64,000 nucleotides of DNA from Bacillus sp. NTK074B (GCF_017303375.1 NZ_JAFKOH010000012.1:60561-124560), one strand, 5' to 3'. Positions 42,125 through 51,005 are shown, counted from the stretch's first letter. The notes: generated by a model from the sequence alone, not told the origin. A program made the numbers and translations.

Positions 42125-43441
42125 TTAGAACGCCTCCAATTCTTCCAGCGGGACCCTTATCCAGTTTCCACTAAGCTTATAGTACCAGGAAGGTTCAAAT
42201 AGTAAGAACTTCTTGTTGGATTCATTGGTATCCCTGGTCATCTTGTATCCGACGACAATATCCTCAACGTCTTCCAGTTCTTTCGAGCTGTTCTTCAACG
42301 CATACAGGACAGAGGCACCAGAAGGAAGCTGCACGTCTCTGATCGCATTTTTCGACACCTTGTCCAGTGTAAAGTACGGTCTTTCATACTTGCTGATGGA
42401 ATTCGTTCCCCACTCTTGGATGACCTCAGCCATATGATTTTCGTTAAAGACCGGATGGTTCTCCATAAACAATCTGTAGACGATCTTGTTTTCAACGGTG
42501 CTGCTGGAAAAGTAATGATAATCATCCGTCCACCCGCCATGATCATTCACAAATTCCATGCTTTTTTGCAAGAGGGAGGCAGGTGCGATGGCGGAATCGC
42601 TATCGACAGATAAATTGATATACGAAAGAGTGCTGTATTCTTCATCCGTCTTCATGAAGCTTGGAATATTAATAAAGGTATTCTTTTTAACTTCCACGTT
42701 GTTGGGATCACTGAACAGTGCTTTCTTAAAGTCTTCCAACGATAGAGTATCCGCGTAGAACCGATAGCTCTTATAGTCTTTCGGATACTTTGGAAGAAAG
42801 ATATTTTTTTTGGAATTCAGGGGCTGCTCTATATATTCATCATAAGAAGCAACCTGTTTCAAGAACGATTTCTCGAATTTTTGTAAGCTTTCCACATTCA
42901 CTCGGCATTCATAAAAATATTTCTTACCGGAATCAAGGGAAGCAAAATAGATGATTCCTGCATCCGAGTTCACCGTGTTCAGATCAATGACGATACGGTC
43001 GAATGAGGCTGTCGGGATATTTTCATCTTCGAAATGGATGACGCGGCTATAGACGGAAAATGGAACATTATCAGGAAATACGATCTCGACTTTCTTCTCA
43101 CCCTGAGTGATGGCTTTGATCTCGTCTTTCGTGTATTGATTTGAATAATCTTTCAAATCAAACAGTGTCCAGCTGCTTAAACCTTTGATCACATTGTCCA
43201 TAGCTTCTCCATCCAGCGTCCCTACCGTCTTGTTACCTGCATGATAAAAAAGCTCATATGGCTTGATCAATACCTTTGAAAGATCAGGCTCCTTCATCTT
43301 ATCCCCCACTGATACGTCAAAGGTTTCATTGCTGTCGATCGTGTCATATCCAGGTTGATAGGTCCAAAGGTTAAAGGTTAGGAAGATACTGATACAAACA
43401 AGTAAGGTTAATATAATCGATTTTATTTTTTCGTATTTCAT
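42125..43441 (-). CDS. walH: WalH, regulator of the WalK kinase
   Basis: A 438-residue protein with one N-terminal membrane helix (KIKSIILTLLVCISIFLTFN) and a large outside part of the YycH family (FDVSVGDKMKEPDLSKVLIK, LYHAGNKTVGTLDG). ATG at 43441 overlaps the walK stop by four bases (ATGA) and has AGAGG ten bases upstream; a TTG two codons further is a less likely start. WalH and WalI bind each other and WalK at the membrane. No enzymatic motif. Confidence 0.93.
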   Translation of the reverse strand: MKYEKIKSIILTLLVCISIFLTFNLWTYQPGYDTIDSNETFDVSVGDKMKEPDLSKVLIKPYELFYHAGNKTVGTLDGEAMDNVIKGLSSWTLFDLKDYSNQYTKDEIKAITQGEKKVEIVFPDNVPFSVYSRVIHFEDENIPTASFDRIVIDLNTVNSDAGIIYFASLDSGKKYFYECRVNVESLQKFEKSFLKQVASYDEYIEQPLNSKKNIFLPKYPKDYKSYRFYADTLSLEDFKKALFSDPNNVEVKKNTFINIPSFMKTDEEYSTLSYINLSVDSDSAIAPASLLQKSMEFVNDHGGWTDDYHYFSSSTVENKIVYRLFMENHPVFNENHMAEVIQEWGTNSISKYERPYFTLDKVSKNAIRDVQLPSGASVLYALKNSSKELEDVEDIVVGYKMTRDTNESNKKFLLFEPSWYYKLSGNWIRVPLEELEAF

Positions 43442-45264
43442 GACCAATCATCCTCTTGTCCGGCATCATATGGGAGAGTAAAGATGATCGTCGTACCTTT
43501 CCCTTCCTTACTTGTCGCCCATACGTCACCGCCGTGTGCTGAAATCATTTCTTTTGCAATCGCAAGACCGAGACCCGTACCACCCATTTGTCTTGTTCTG
43601 GCTTTATCGACACGGTAGAAACGTTCAAAGATTTTCTCCAGATTTTCCTTAGGGATCCCTAACCCCTGATCCGATACGCTGATTTCAATATAACCATCTT
43701 TTTCTTTCACTTTGAATGTGATCGTTCCACCCTCAGGTGAATATTTCAATGCATTGGAGATGATATTGTCCAACACCTGGGTGATTTTATCCTGATCCAC
43801 TTCTACGAATAACGCCTTGTCCGGTAAGTAGCGTTTGAAGGTCACATTGATATTTTTCGTCATTTCAAAACGATCGATGATTTTATGGAAAAAAAGAATA
43901 AAGTCGACCCAGTCTTTATTGAATCGATAGTCTTTGCTATCCATTTTAGAAAGCTGTAGAAGATCATTGACCAGCCTGATCATTCTTTCCGTTTCATTTT
44001 GTGTGACATCCAGGAATTGAGGGGCAATTGTTTCATCCTGCCAGGCGCCTTCTGCCAAGGCCTCGAGATAACTTCTCATAGTCGTTAACGGTGTTCTGAG
44101 CTCATGAGATACATTAGCTACGAATTCCCTTCGCTCTAGATCGATCTTCTCCTGTTCGGTGATGTCATGTAAAACGGCAATCAGACCGTTCACAAACCCT
44201 GTCTCTTTTTGAATGATAGAGAAATTAGCCCTCAGGATATATGGTTTATCCTTTGTGCTGTAATCTAAAATGATGGACTCCTGCTCATTGGACAAGTCAT
44301 CGAACGTGTACTCCTCATCCAATCCCAACAGTGAAATGATCGGTTGGGAAACGACTGTTTCACGTGAAACATTCAACATGCTTGCTGCGGGATCATTGAT
44401 AAGGATGACCCTTCCCTTTCGATCAGTTGCAATGACTCCATCGGTCATATAGGAAAGAACGGACGATAGCTTCCTTCGTTCTCCTTCTGTGGTAGCCTGG
44501 GCTTCCTGGAGCCGTTTTGTCAGATTATTGAACGTGATGGCCAATTGACCGATCTCATCATATCCATATACTTTAACCTTTCGGGAGAAATTCCCTTTCG
44601 CCATGGCCAGTGCCTGTTTTCGCATATCGGATATCGGCCGGGTGACGGTTTGAGCGAGTAAAACCCCCAGGATAGCCGTGATGACGAGTGCAATGATGGT
44701 CCCGTTAGTGAAGATTTTATTAATATCGTTCATTTGGTCATAGACCCGCTCGATTTCGCCAACGATATAGATGGCTCCGATCACTTCATTATTGGCTTCG
44801 ATCGGTTTCGCATGGACCCAGATGCGGTCGTGTGTCCGATCATCCAGATACGTATTTTCAGAAGTAACACCCAGTGCAAGGACCCTTTTCACATCTTTAT
44901 CGGATGTCACTCTGTTGACAAGCTTTTGATTATTCGGATCAGAAGTACCGATGATCCGCTTTCGATTATCGATGACCCTGATTTCGGCGATATCTGAATT
45001 CTTGCTGCTGTCCTCTAATATTCTTCTAATGTCTTCTTCCTGCGTGGGATCATCATCCTCACGCTCTTTGACCATTTCTTCCTTGATTGTGTACTCTAAT
45101 AATTCCACTCGATTCGTAATGGAAGATTGGAAGTTTTCCACCAGCTTCTGCTCAAGTTCCCTCACGAAATAAACCCCGATGATTTGCATGGCGAGAAGGA
45201 TGAGCAGAACGTATATCAGAACAAATTTCAAATGAATCGAACGGGTTAAACCAACTTTCTTCAT
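43438..45264 (-). CDS. walK: WalK essential sensor histidine kinase
   Basis: A 608-residue kinase. Order: membrane helix 1 (LKFVLIYVLLILLAMQIIGV), an outside PAS-like (PDC) domain (about 35-180), membrane helix 2 (IIALVITAILGVLLAQTVTR), HAMP (RPISDMRKQALAMAKGNFSR), a cytoplasmic PAS domain (LSYMTDGVIATDRKGRVILI), phospho-acceptor His in FVANVSHELRTPLTTMRSYL, N box DNIISNALKYSPEGG, and G boxes DQGLGIPKENLEKIFERFYR and GGTGLGLAIAKEM. It controls autolysin genes through WalR according to the state of the wall. All catalytic residues are present. Confidence 0.96.
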   Translation of the reverse strand: MKKVGLTRSIHLKFVLIYVLLILLAMQIIGVYFVRELEQKLVENFQSSITNRVELLEYTIKEEMVKEREDDDPTQEEDIRRILEDSSKNSDIAEIRVIDNRKRIIGTSDPNNQKLVNRVTSDKDVKRVLALGVTSENTYLDDRTHDRIWVHAKPIEANNEVIGAIYIVGEIERVYDQMNDINKIFTNGTIIALVITAILGVLLAQTVTRPISDMRKQALAMAKGNFSRKVKVYGYDEIGQLAITFNNLTKRLQEAQATTEGERRKLSSVLSYMTDGVIATDRKGRVILINDPAASMLNVSRETVVSQPIISLLGLDEEYTFDDLSNEQESIILDYSTKDKPYILRANFSIIQKETGFVNGLIAVLHDITEQEKIDLERREFVANVSHELRTPLTTMRSYLEALAEGAWQDETIAPQFLDVTQNETERMIRLVNDLLQLSKMDSKDYRFNKDWVDFILFFHKIIDRFEMTKNINVTFKRYLPDKALFVEVDQDKITQVLDNIISNALKYSPEGGTITFKVKEKDGYIEISVSDQGLGIPKENLEKIFERFYRVDKARTRQMGGTGLGLAIAKEMISAHGGDVWATSKEGKGTTIIFTLPYDAGQEDDWS

Positions 45265-45270
45265 TCCATA

Positions 45271-45978
45271 CTACTCCTGTTCGGGATTTCGTAAGTAATA
45301 ACCGACTCCTCTACGTGTTACGATCCAGGTAGGGTGACTTGGGTTATCTTCTATTTTCTCGCGAAGACGTCTGACCGTAACATCGACTGTACGTACATCG
45401 CCATAGTAATCATATCCCCAAACCGTTTGAAGCAAATGCTCACGGGTCATGACTTGTCCAATGTGCTTCGCTAAGTAATGAAGGAGTTCGAACTCACGGT
45501 GCGTCAATTCAATGGTGTCTCCCCGTTTTGACACAACGTAGGCATCCGGATGAATTGTTAAGGAGCCAACGGTTATTTCATTGTTCTCATCTTCAACATT
45601 TTGCTGAGCTCCATGTTGATGGCGTCGCAGATTGGCTTTCACCCTTGCAATCAGTTCCCGGGTACTGAAAGGCTTGGTCACATAATCATCCGCTCCAAGC
45701 TCAAGACCTAATACTTTATCGATTTCAGAGTCTTTCGCCGTCAGCATGATGATCGGCATTTCATACTTCTTCCTGATTTCACGGCATACTTCCATCCCAT
45801 CGCGGTTCGGGAGCATAATATCAAGAAGGACAAGATCCGGCTTGATTTCTTCCGCCATCTTTACCGCTTCATCGCCATCATATGCACAATGAACCTCATA
45901 GCCTTCCTTTTTCAAATTGAACTGTAATATATCTGCAATTGGTTTCTCATCATCAACGACTAATATTTTCTTTTCCAT
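45271..45978 (-). CDS. walR: WalR essential response regulator
   Basis: A 235-residue OmpR-family regulator, the usual length. Receiver: [20 protein letters not shown], phospho-Asp in [20 protein letters not shown], Thr in MLTAKD, Lys in [23 protein letters not shown]-binding winged helix: [40 protein letters not shown] and [20 protein letters not shown]. WalR binds TGTWAH-N5-TGTWAH direct repeats at cell-wall hydrolase genes. It is the first gene of walRKHIJ and is followed by walK after six bases. Confidence 0.97.
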   Translation of the reverse strand: MEKKILVVDDEKPIADILQFNLKKEGYEVHCAYDGDEAVKMAEEIKPDLVLLDIMLPNRDGMEVCREIRKKYEMPIIMLTAKDSEIDKVLGLELGADDYVTKPFSTRELIARVKANLRRHQHGAQQNVEDENNEITVGSLTIHPDAYVVSKRGDTIELTHREFELLHYLAKHIGQVMTREHLLQTVWGYDYYGDVRTVDVTVRRLREKIEDNPSHPTWIVTRRGVGYYLRNPEQE

Positions 45979-46136
45979 ATCAATTGATCTCCTTTAGAAA
46001 AAAGTAATGGATCATATAAAGTTGTGATTAGTATAGGATTCTTCCTTTAAATTTATCACTTTCTTCATATTAATTCATCTTTAACTCTATCATACCCTTT
46101 ATTTCCATGCTTGTTGACTACAATCTAAATATAACA

Positions 46137-46174
46137 AAGGGGACTGACAAATAAAATGATTGTGTCAGTCCCTT
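46137..46174 (-). terminator. Terminator of the M23 endopeptidase gene
   Basis: GGGACTGACA on the minus strand (46172-46163) pairs with TGTCAGTCCC (46149-46140), with A/T runs on both sides. Confidence 0.85.
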
Positions 46175-46194
46175 GCTTAATTACCTCTATATCA

Positions 46195-47673
46195 TTACAG
46201 TACATCCAATGGATTAATCAATGACCCATTTTTGTATACTTCGATGTGAAGATGGACGCCAGTTGCTTCACCTGTTTCTCCCATGATGCCAAGTTTTTGT
46301 CCTCTTTCGACCGTTTGACCGGCAGAAACAGAAATGGAACTTAGATGGGCATAGATGGTCTTATACCCATTTCCGTGATCGATGACCACTTTATTTCCAT
46401 AACCGCCATCATCCCATCCGGCTGAAACGACTCTTCCGTTATCAACGGATTTGATGGTGCGGTCGCTTGGACGTGCGATGTCTATCCCTTTATGCATTTT
46501 CCCCCAGCGTGGTCCCTGCTTGGAAGAAATGTAACCGCCATTCGTCGGCCATGCAAAGCTTCCTGACCCCCTGGACGGAGTGGCTTTCGTTCCTTTGATT
46601 ACGATATATTTCACTGGATCTTTCAGCCTTTTCTCTTCTTTAACATTTTTATCGGTTTGAGAACCGTTTACTTCTGTTGTTTCAAACGTAACGGATTTCT
46701 CCCCATCTTGACCTTCCTGCTTCACTTTTGTATCGCCTTTATTCATCGAAGAGTCTTCCTTTACTTCTTTTTCATAGGCGATCTTTTCGATTTTATTGGC
46801 TTCCTTCTTAACGAGAACATGAACAAGAGGCTCATACACTGTTACATTTAACTCTGAACCTACTTTCAAAGCACCGTCCTCTTTCAAATCCTCATTTAAC
46901 TCCAGCAATTTACCTGTCGTTATAGAATGATCTGCAGCAATCGTACTCAACGCATCGCCTTCCTGGACTTTATACTTTTTCTCTTCCGCTGTTCCTTTTT
47001 TAAGAAGCTCAGCAGCTTCCTTCGGAGACTTTAATTCTTCCGGCTTCACTTGTGCCTTCTTCGTTTCCACACTCTCTTTAAATGAAACATCCAATAAACG
47101 GGTTTCGTTTTCTTTCAAAGGGGGTAAAGAAGTGGAAGTAGAATCCTTTGTACGCCCTTCATATTCGTTAAGCTCTTCTTCAGAAACATAGGTAAGCTTA
47201 AACGATTTTAGTGCTTCTTCAGCCGCCATTTCATCCTTTACATAGGCAACTGGTTTATCGTTGACAACCAAAGCAAAGGCATTCGCTTCAATTGATACAG
47301 ATGAATTTAAACGTTCGATGACTTGCTGGTTATTGGTTTTGACCGTTTCGAATACATTCTCAGGTATGTATGTTATATCTTGATTAAAATCAACCTGATA
47401 ATCACTGTACTCCTTCTGCGCCTTCTCAAGCTTCTCTTCTAAAACGTCCTTCACTTGATCCTCATTCGTAACCGCCCCTACATACTCATCACCCATGTAT
47501 ACATGATAGACGGTTTGTAAATCTTTTTCGGATCCGGTAGACGCCGTGGCTGAAGAGAACGTTAAAGTGGTAAGTGCGAGGGTCGTTATTCCCACTCGTT
47601 TCACAAATTGATTTGATCTATGTCGAATATTAAGTTTTTCTAAAAAGGATGGTAACTTCTTTCCAAAACTCAT
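46195..47673 (-). CDS. Secreted LysM-G5-M23 peptidoglycan endopeptidase
   Basis: A 492-residue secreted protein. The N-terminus has a basic stretch and hydrophobic segment (about 27-45, ITTLALTTLTFSSATAS) as signal peptide. A LysM domain lies at about 230-275 (KYKVQEGDALSTIAADHSIT), then a G5 domain (about 275-355), then an M23 peptidase with RWGKMHKGIDIARPSDRTIK (metal His, Asp) and GVHLHIEVYKNGSLINPLDV (HxH). All zinc ligands are present, so it should cut peptide cross-bridges. It lies directly upstream of walR and has a WalR-like box at its promoter, so it is probably part of the WalR regulon. Confidence 0.92.
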   Translation of the reverse strand: MSFGKKLPSFLEKLNIRHRSNQFVKRVGITTLALTTLTFSSATASTGSEKDLQTVYHVYMGDEYVGAVTNEDQVKDVLEEKLEKAQKEYSDYQVDFNQDITYIPENVFETVKTNNQQVIERLNSSVSIEANAFALVVNDKPVAYVKDEMAAEEALKSFKLTYVSEEELNEYEGRTKDSTSTSLPPLKENETRLLDVSFKESVETKKAQVKPEELKSPKEAAELLKKGTAEEKKYKVQEGDALSTIAADHSITTGKLLELNEDLKEDGALKVGSELNVTVYEPLVHVLVKKEANKIEKIAYEKEVKEDSSMNKGDTKVKQEGQDGEKSVTFETTEVNGSQTDKNVKEEKRLKDPVKYIVIKGTKATPSRGSGSFAWPTNGGYISSKQGPRWGKMHKGIDIARPSDRTIKSVDNGRVVSAGWDDGGYGNKVVIDHGNGYKTIYAHLSSISVSAGQTVERGQKLGIMGETGEATGVHLHIEVYKNGSLINPLDVL

Positions 47674-47807
47674 TGACTTGCCTCCTATAAACTAAAGCAA
47701 TAATCCCGGTTAACGGTAGTTCATTATGCCTAATTTAGTAAAATTCTATAAAATTCGTACTTTACTAATTTACCATAATTCGACGAAAACCGGGACACAG
47801 AATCACG

Positions 47808-47835
47808 ATTGTAATATAACTGTATAATTTGTCAG
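47808..47835 (-). promoter_or_regulatory. Sigma-A-type promoter of the M23 gene overlapped by a WalR-like box
   Basis: Minus strand: CTGACA (47835-47830), 16 bases, TACAAT (47813-47808). On the plus strand TGTAAT (47810-47815), five bases, TGTATA (47821-47826) fits the WalR box TGTWAH-N5-TGTWAH with one mismatch and lies exactly between the -35 and -10. Confidence 0.5.
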
Positions 47836-47980
47836 TTAATATCCTTTTTTCTAATGGTGGATGATCCCTGTCACAATAGGGATTCTATGGGTCTAAAGGT
47901 GGATTGATCATTGAAATAGTGATGGTAATAATTAGAGGAAAACCGGCGGTGTATGTTACATGAGTGTTACAGAGCATAAT

Positions 47981-48022
47981 AAAAAAGCACTACGAGAGTC
48001 AAAGTCGTCGCAGTACTTTTTG
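47981..48022 (-). terminator. Terminator of the tRNA operon
   Basis: Minus strand AAAAGTACTGCGA pairs with TCGTAGTGCTTTTTT, with one mismatch. It lies just after tRNA-Phe. Confidence 0.75.
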
Positions 48023-48027
48023 TAAGA

Positions 48028-48100
48028 TGGCTCAGGACGGAATCGAACCGCCGACACATGGATTTTCAGTCCATTGCTCTACCAACTGAGCTACTGAGCC
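48028..48100 (-). tRNA. tRNA-Phe (GAA)
   Basis: Acceptor GGCTCAG/CTGAGCC, D arm AGCTCAGTTGGTAGAGC, anticodon loop CTGAAAA (GAA), T arm GGCGG-TTCGATT-CCGTC, discriminator A. CCA is not encoded (TCT follows). Confidence 0.96.
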
Positions 48101-48259
48101 AAATAGTTTTCGGCTTCCGCTAAGCTTCGAATCTCTTCGTCAGCTCACTCAGTCACATCCTCACGTATGTAAAATACGCTCCAGTGTTCCTTCGATCGCT
48201 TTCTCGACCTTCTCGCTTATCGAAACCCTTTTCCATTTCATGAATATCAGATATGAAAA

Positions 48260-48336
48260 TGGCGGTCCGGACGGGACTCGAACCCGCGACCTCCTGCGTG
48301 ACAGGCAGGCATTCTAACCAACTGAACTACCGGACC
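48260..48336 (-). tRNA. tRNA-Asp (GTC)
   Basis: Acceptor GGTCCGG/CCGGACC, anticodon loop CTGTCAC (GTC), T arm GCGGG-TTCGAGT-CCCGT, discriminator G, and an encoded CCA (48262-48260). Confidence 0.96.
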
Positions 48337-48342
48337 AAAGCT

Positions 48343-48500
48343 TTTTGCGTTAGCAAAATAGGTTTCATTAATTTGACGATAGTCAAAATAACTATCCTTA
48401 CTTTGCGTTAGCAAAATAGGTTTCATTAATTTGACGATAGTCAAAATAACTATCCTTACTTTGCGTTAGCAAAATAGGTCATTACCTTGCGCTAGCAAAA
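48343..48500. repeat. 58-bp tandem repeat between tRNA-Asp and tRNA-Glu
   Basis: TTGCGTTAGCAAAATAGGT recurs at 48345, 48403 and 48461 (exact 58-base period). The units also share TTTGACGATAGTCAAA, which is present twice. A shortened, diverged copy (TTGCGCTAGCAAAAT) starts at 48487. Each unit holds two small hairpins, TTTTGC-GTTA-GCAAAA and TTTGAC-GATA-GTCAAA. Confidence 0.9.
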
Positions 48501-48596
48501 TATTTCACCTTGCTTTGGGTTTGCATAAAATATGTATTCTATTTCCGAATAGTGTTGCCTAGTATGCCAGCAATCTATCAATCAGGAAATAAAAAA

Positions 48597-48668
48597 TGAC
48601 CCATACGGGATTCGAACCCGTGTTACCGCCGTGAAAGGGCGGTGTCTTAACCGCTTGACCAATGGGCC
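48597..48668 (-). tRNA. tRNA-Glu (TTC)
   Basis: Acceptor GGCCCAT/ATGGGTC, D arm GGTCAAGCGGTTAAGAC, anticodon loop CTTTCAC (TTC), T arm ACGGG-TTCGAAT-CCCGT, discriminator A. CCA is not encoded (a T-run follows). Confidence 0.96.
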
Positions 48669-48683
48669 ATGACAAGAAAAAAA

Positions 48684-48759
48684 TGGTGAGCCATGAAGGA
48701 TTCGAACCTTCGACCCTCTGATTAAAAGTCAGATGCTCTACCAACTGAGCTAATGGCTC
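48684..48759 (-). tRNA. tRNA-Lys (TTT)
   Basis: Acceptor GAGCCAT/ATGGCTC, D arm AGCTCAGTTGGTAGAGC, anticodon loop CTTTTAA (TTT), T arm GAAGG-TTCGAAT-CCTTC, discriminator A and encoded CCA (48686-48684). First gene of the tRNA transcript; a weak promoter (TTGATC, 17 bases, TTATAT) lies just upstream on the minus strand. Confidence 0.96.
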
Positions 48760-48978
48760 TCTAAGTATATATAAACACGAATTGAAGGCTTGATCAAAGC
48801 CTCTTTCGTGACAACGAAATTAATATTATCACAGTATGATTGTCGAGGGCAACAGTTTTTTTGGATTTTTTGTCGAAAGTTATTTCTCGGGGAATAATTT
48901 GGTCAATAACAGATTGATGTTGAAAATGGATTTAGTCAAAAAGAGTGTATTAATCCTTTCGACTGTCAGCATCCCACA

Positions 48979-49010
48979 TAAAAAAGACCCGCCAGCAAAG
49001 CAGCAGATCT
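48979..49010 (-). terminator. Terminator of the DUF350/ATP-grasp operon
   Basis: Minus strand AGATCTGCTG (49010-49001) pairs, partly through G-T pairs, with TGGCGGGTCT (48994-48985), then six T. Confidence 0.7.
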
Positions 49011-49025
49011 TCATCTCAATCAAAA

Positions 49026-49439
49026 TCAGTAAGTCAAACTAGCCGCCACAACCAATCCCACGACAATCGACGCTGAAAACAGGCTGAATCCGATGGCGAT
49101 GTTCCCTTCTTCCACTTTCTTAGCCAGGCTTGTGCGTGGAGTCAGAACAAACTCAATGATCCAGTAGGCGATGACCTGGGTGGCAATTCCGATTAACCCC
49201 CAAATAAACGCATCAAGCAGATTAAGGCTGTTCGCCCATACGGTGTAGATGACGATCGCGAGCCCGATGGCTTTTCCCCACAGCTTAAGAGCTACTGCAA
49301 TGTTTCCTTCTTTGATTAACTTTGCTTCTGAGAACTTGGTGGTGAAGGCGAAGACGGTGATGCCGAGGATCATGAGTCCAAGGCCGGTTCCGACGTGGGC
49401 CAGAAAGCTGAGTAAGGCTTCACTTGTTAGGATTTGCAT
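49026..49439 (-). CDS. DUF350-family membrane protein (YjfL-like)
   Basis: A 137-residue protein of four membrane helices arranged as two DUF350 halves (FLAHVGTGLGLMILGITVFA with FTTKFSEAKLIKEGNIAVAL; AYWIIEFVLTPRTSLAKKVE with EGNIAIGFSLFSASIVVGLV). The E-x-x-L-I-x-E-G-N-x-A-V-A segment is the family hallmark and occurs in both halves as (K/V)EEGNIA. AAGGAGAG precedes the ATG. It overlaps the ATP-grasp gene by 13 bases, so the two are co-translated. Function unknown; the pair DUF350 plus YjfC/YgiC ATP-grasp is conserved in distant bacteria (E. coli yjfL-yjfC). Confidence 0.9.
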   Translation of the reverse strand: MQILTSEALLSFLAHVGTGLGLMILGITVFAFTTKFSEAKLIKEGNIAVALKLWGKAIGLAIVIYTVWANSLNLLDAFIWGLIGIATQVIAYWIIEFVLTPRTSLAKKVEEGNIAIGFSLFSASIVVGLVVAASLTY

Positions 49440-50695
49440 GTGTTTCTCTCCTTTTTATCTGCCTGTATTCCTACAGGCAGAAAGTATGATTCGTTATCAG
49501 TAATGGCATTTCCGGCTCTAATGCCAATCGCGCCGGGGTTGCCGTTGATGATGAAGCTGCCGACCATCAGGCTTGCTTCCTTTTCCCCTTCATCCGTTGA
49601 GATCACCGAGACAGGAAGGGGGCAGAATTGTTGATAGACAGGCAGCGTCTGTTTATACGTTTCATTTTTGTCTTCCAGTAGTACCTTACCTGTCGCTTCA
49701 AGGATTTTGACCGTATCACCTTCACGACCGAATGCTGGTTTTTTCACGTACGTCATTCCGCTCTCCTCAAACGTTTCAGGGTCAAGGTACGTTGGAAGGA
49801 AGTAACGTTCGATCCACTGGTGTTCCTCCTCCGAGAAAAAGGTGCTTCCTTCTTCATGAAGTCCCCAGATGAGTGCCTGCACCCCTTTTGATTGCAGTAA
49901 GAAGGCAGAGGGAGGATTCAGGATCGAAAGTTTTTTCTCCAATGCCAATTGCATCAGAGCCTGGCCGACTTTATCGTCCGTCAGGGGATCTTTGTCATCG
50001 ACTAAGTGCTCGATGGGATAGGTTTGGCGATATAATACATCGATCCTCACACCGCTGGGAGTATAAAGACCGTCTTCCCGTATTTGCAGCTGATCCAGGC
50101 TCACATACTCTGAAGGGACTTCCGCAAGCTCCTGGATATACTTTGTTGTCAGGTAGTCCTCCTCGTTGTCAGCATGGGAGGTGAAGACGATCTTCGCTTC
50201 TCCTTCTCTTTGAACGGACTTCCAGGAAGATAAGAGACCACGTTTCAATTCTTTAGCTAATTCCTCTTCCATCCCCTCATTCGGATTCGGATAATCGTAA
50301 TACTCACATACCTTTTCATTTACACGATAGAGTTCTTTAATGAATGTTGGGGTATCACTATTAAATTCTAATAATTTCATACTTCCATCAGATACGACAA
50401 AGTCGAATCTCCCGATGATACATTCTTGAGGGACGGACTTATACCGGATATATGATAAAGTTTCCTCAGGGTATCCAAGTTCAAGGAGTGTCACATCATC
50501 CAGCTCCCGAAGAAGATCTGCCGTTTTGTCAAAAATGGCGTAGACACGTTTCGATGCTTCATGTATCGCCATTATCGTGTTTTGAGGGATCAGATGGATA
50601 TCCAATAAGGCATATTCCATATCGTATAAATCGTACCAGAACTCAGGGATACCATTGTAAAATTCTCTTCTTTTCACTTGGTGAGAGCTTGTCAT
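49427..50695 (-). CDS. Glutathionylspermidine synthase-like ATP-grasp protein (YjfC/YgiC)
   Basis: A 422-residue protein from ATG 50695, which follows GGAGGG; the frame continues 12 codons upstream into the preceding gene. Family segments: FDFVVSDGSMKLLEFNSDTP near residue 95, VDVLYRQTYPIEHLVDDKD-type region, LNPPSAFLLQSKGVQALIWG, TYVKKPAFGREGDTVKIL (ATP-grasp lysine and Gly-rich loop) and GNPGAIGIRAGNAITDNESY. It has the C-terminal synthetase domain of glutathionylspermidine synthase but not the amidase domain. These proteins are predicted to form amide bonds; purified E. coli YgiC/YjfC lack glutathionylspermidine synthase activity as I recall, so the substrate is open. It sits in an operon with membrane proteins. 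Confidence 0.9.
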   Translation of the reverse strand: MTSSHQVKRREFYNGIPEFWYDLYDMEYALLDIHLIPQNTIMAIHEASKRVYAIFDKTADLLRELDDVTLLELGYPEETLSYIRYKSVPQECIIGRFDFVVSDGSMKLLEFNSDTPTFIKELYRVNEKVCEYYDYPNPNEGMEEELAKELKRGLLSSWKSVQREGEAKIVFTSHADNEEDYLTTKYIQELAEVPSEYVSLDQLQIREDGLYTPSGVRIDVLYRQTYPIEHLVDDKDPLTDDKVGQALMQLALEKKLSILNPPSAFLLQSKGVQALIWGLHEEGSTFFSEEEHQWIERYFLPTYLDPETFEESGMTYVKKPAFGREGDTVKILEATGKVLLEDKNETYKQTLPVYQQFCPLPVSVISTDEGEKEASLMVGSFIINGNPGAIGIRAGNAITDNESYFLPVGIQADKKERNTCKS

Positions 50696-50696
50696 A

Positions 50697-51005
50697 TTAC
50701 CCTCCAAATCCACCTTTAGAGCCACTTCCAATCCCTGATTTGTAACTCTTGGAATATGATTTATAGCTTGAGAAATTTTTCAGAGCCGATTTGTTTCTAA
50801 ACATTCTTCCCGCAAAGTAATAATAGCCGAAGTTGGATGAGCGGTCGTCATCGCAATAATACGTCCCACTGTCATCATCCCAATCCCAGTCATCACAGTC
50901 TACATCCGTCGGTTCCGGCGGGAGGTCCTGGTTTCCACAGCCGCTGACCGATATCGCCATGACCGAGGCGGCCACACCCGCCATCATTTTTTTTGTTTTG
51001 TTCAT
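50697..51005 (-). CDS. Small lipoprotein with Asp-rich and Gly/Ser/Tyr-rich parts
   Basis: A 102-residue lipoprotein. The signal peptide MNKTKKMMAGVAASVMAISV ends in a lipobox VSGC with the lipidated Cys at residue 23. The mature part has a strongly acidic stretch (DVDCDDWDWDDDSGTYYCDD) with two more cysteines that could pair, then a Tyr/Lys/Ser-rich tail ending GSGSKGGFGG. The overall plan (lipoprotein with Gly-rich end next to a YjfC/YgiC enzyme) recalls DUF1190 proteins such as YgiB/YjfM. It starts four bases inside the stop of the previous gene and ends just before the ATP-grasp start. It could be the substrate of that enzyme; this is an inference. Confidence 0.75.
   Translation of the reverse strand: MNKTKKMMAGVAASVMAISVSGCGNQDLPPEPTDVDCDDWDWDDDSGTYYCDDDRSSNFGYYYFAGRMFRNKSALKNFSSYKSYSKSYKSGIGSGSKGGFGG

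Noticed and set aside
48343..48500. CRISPR-like array between tRNA genes
   Set aside because: The full 58-base unit repeats including the would-be spacer, so it is a tandem duplication.
48028..48759. Prophage or island integrated at the tRNA genes
   Set aside because: No integrase, no duplicated tRNA 3' ends, and the flanking genes are core genes.
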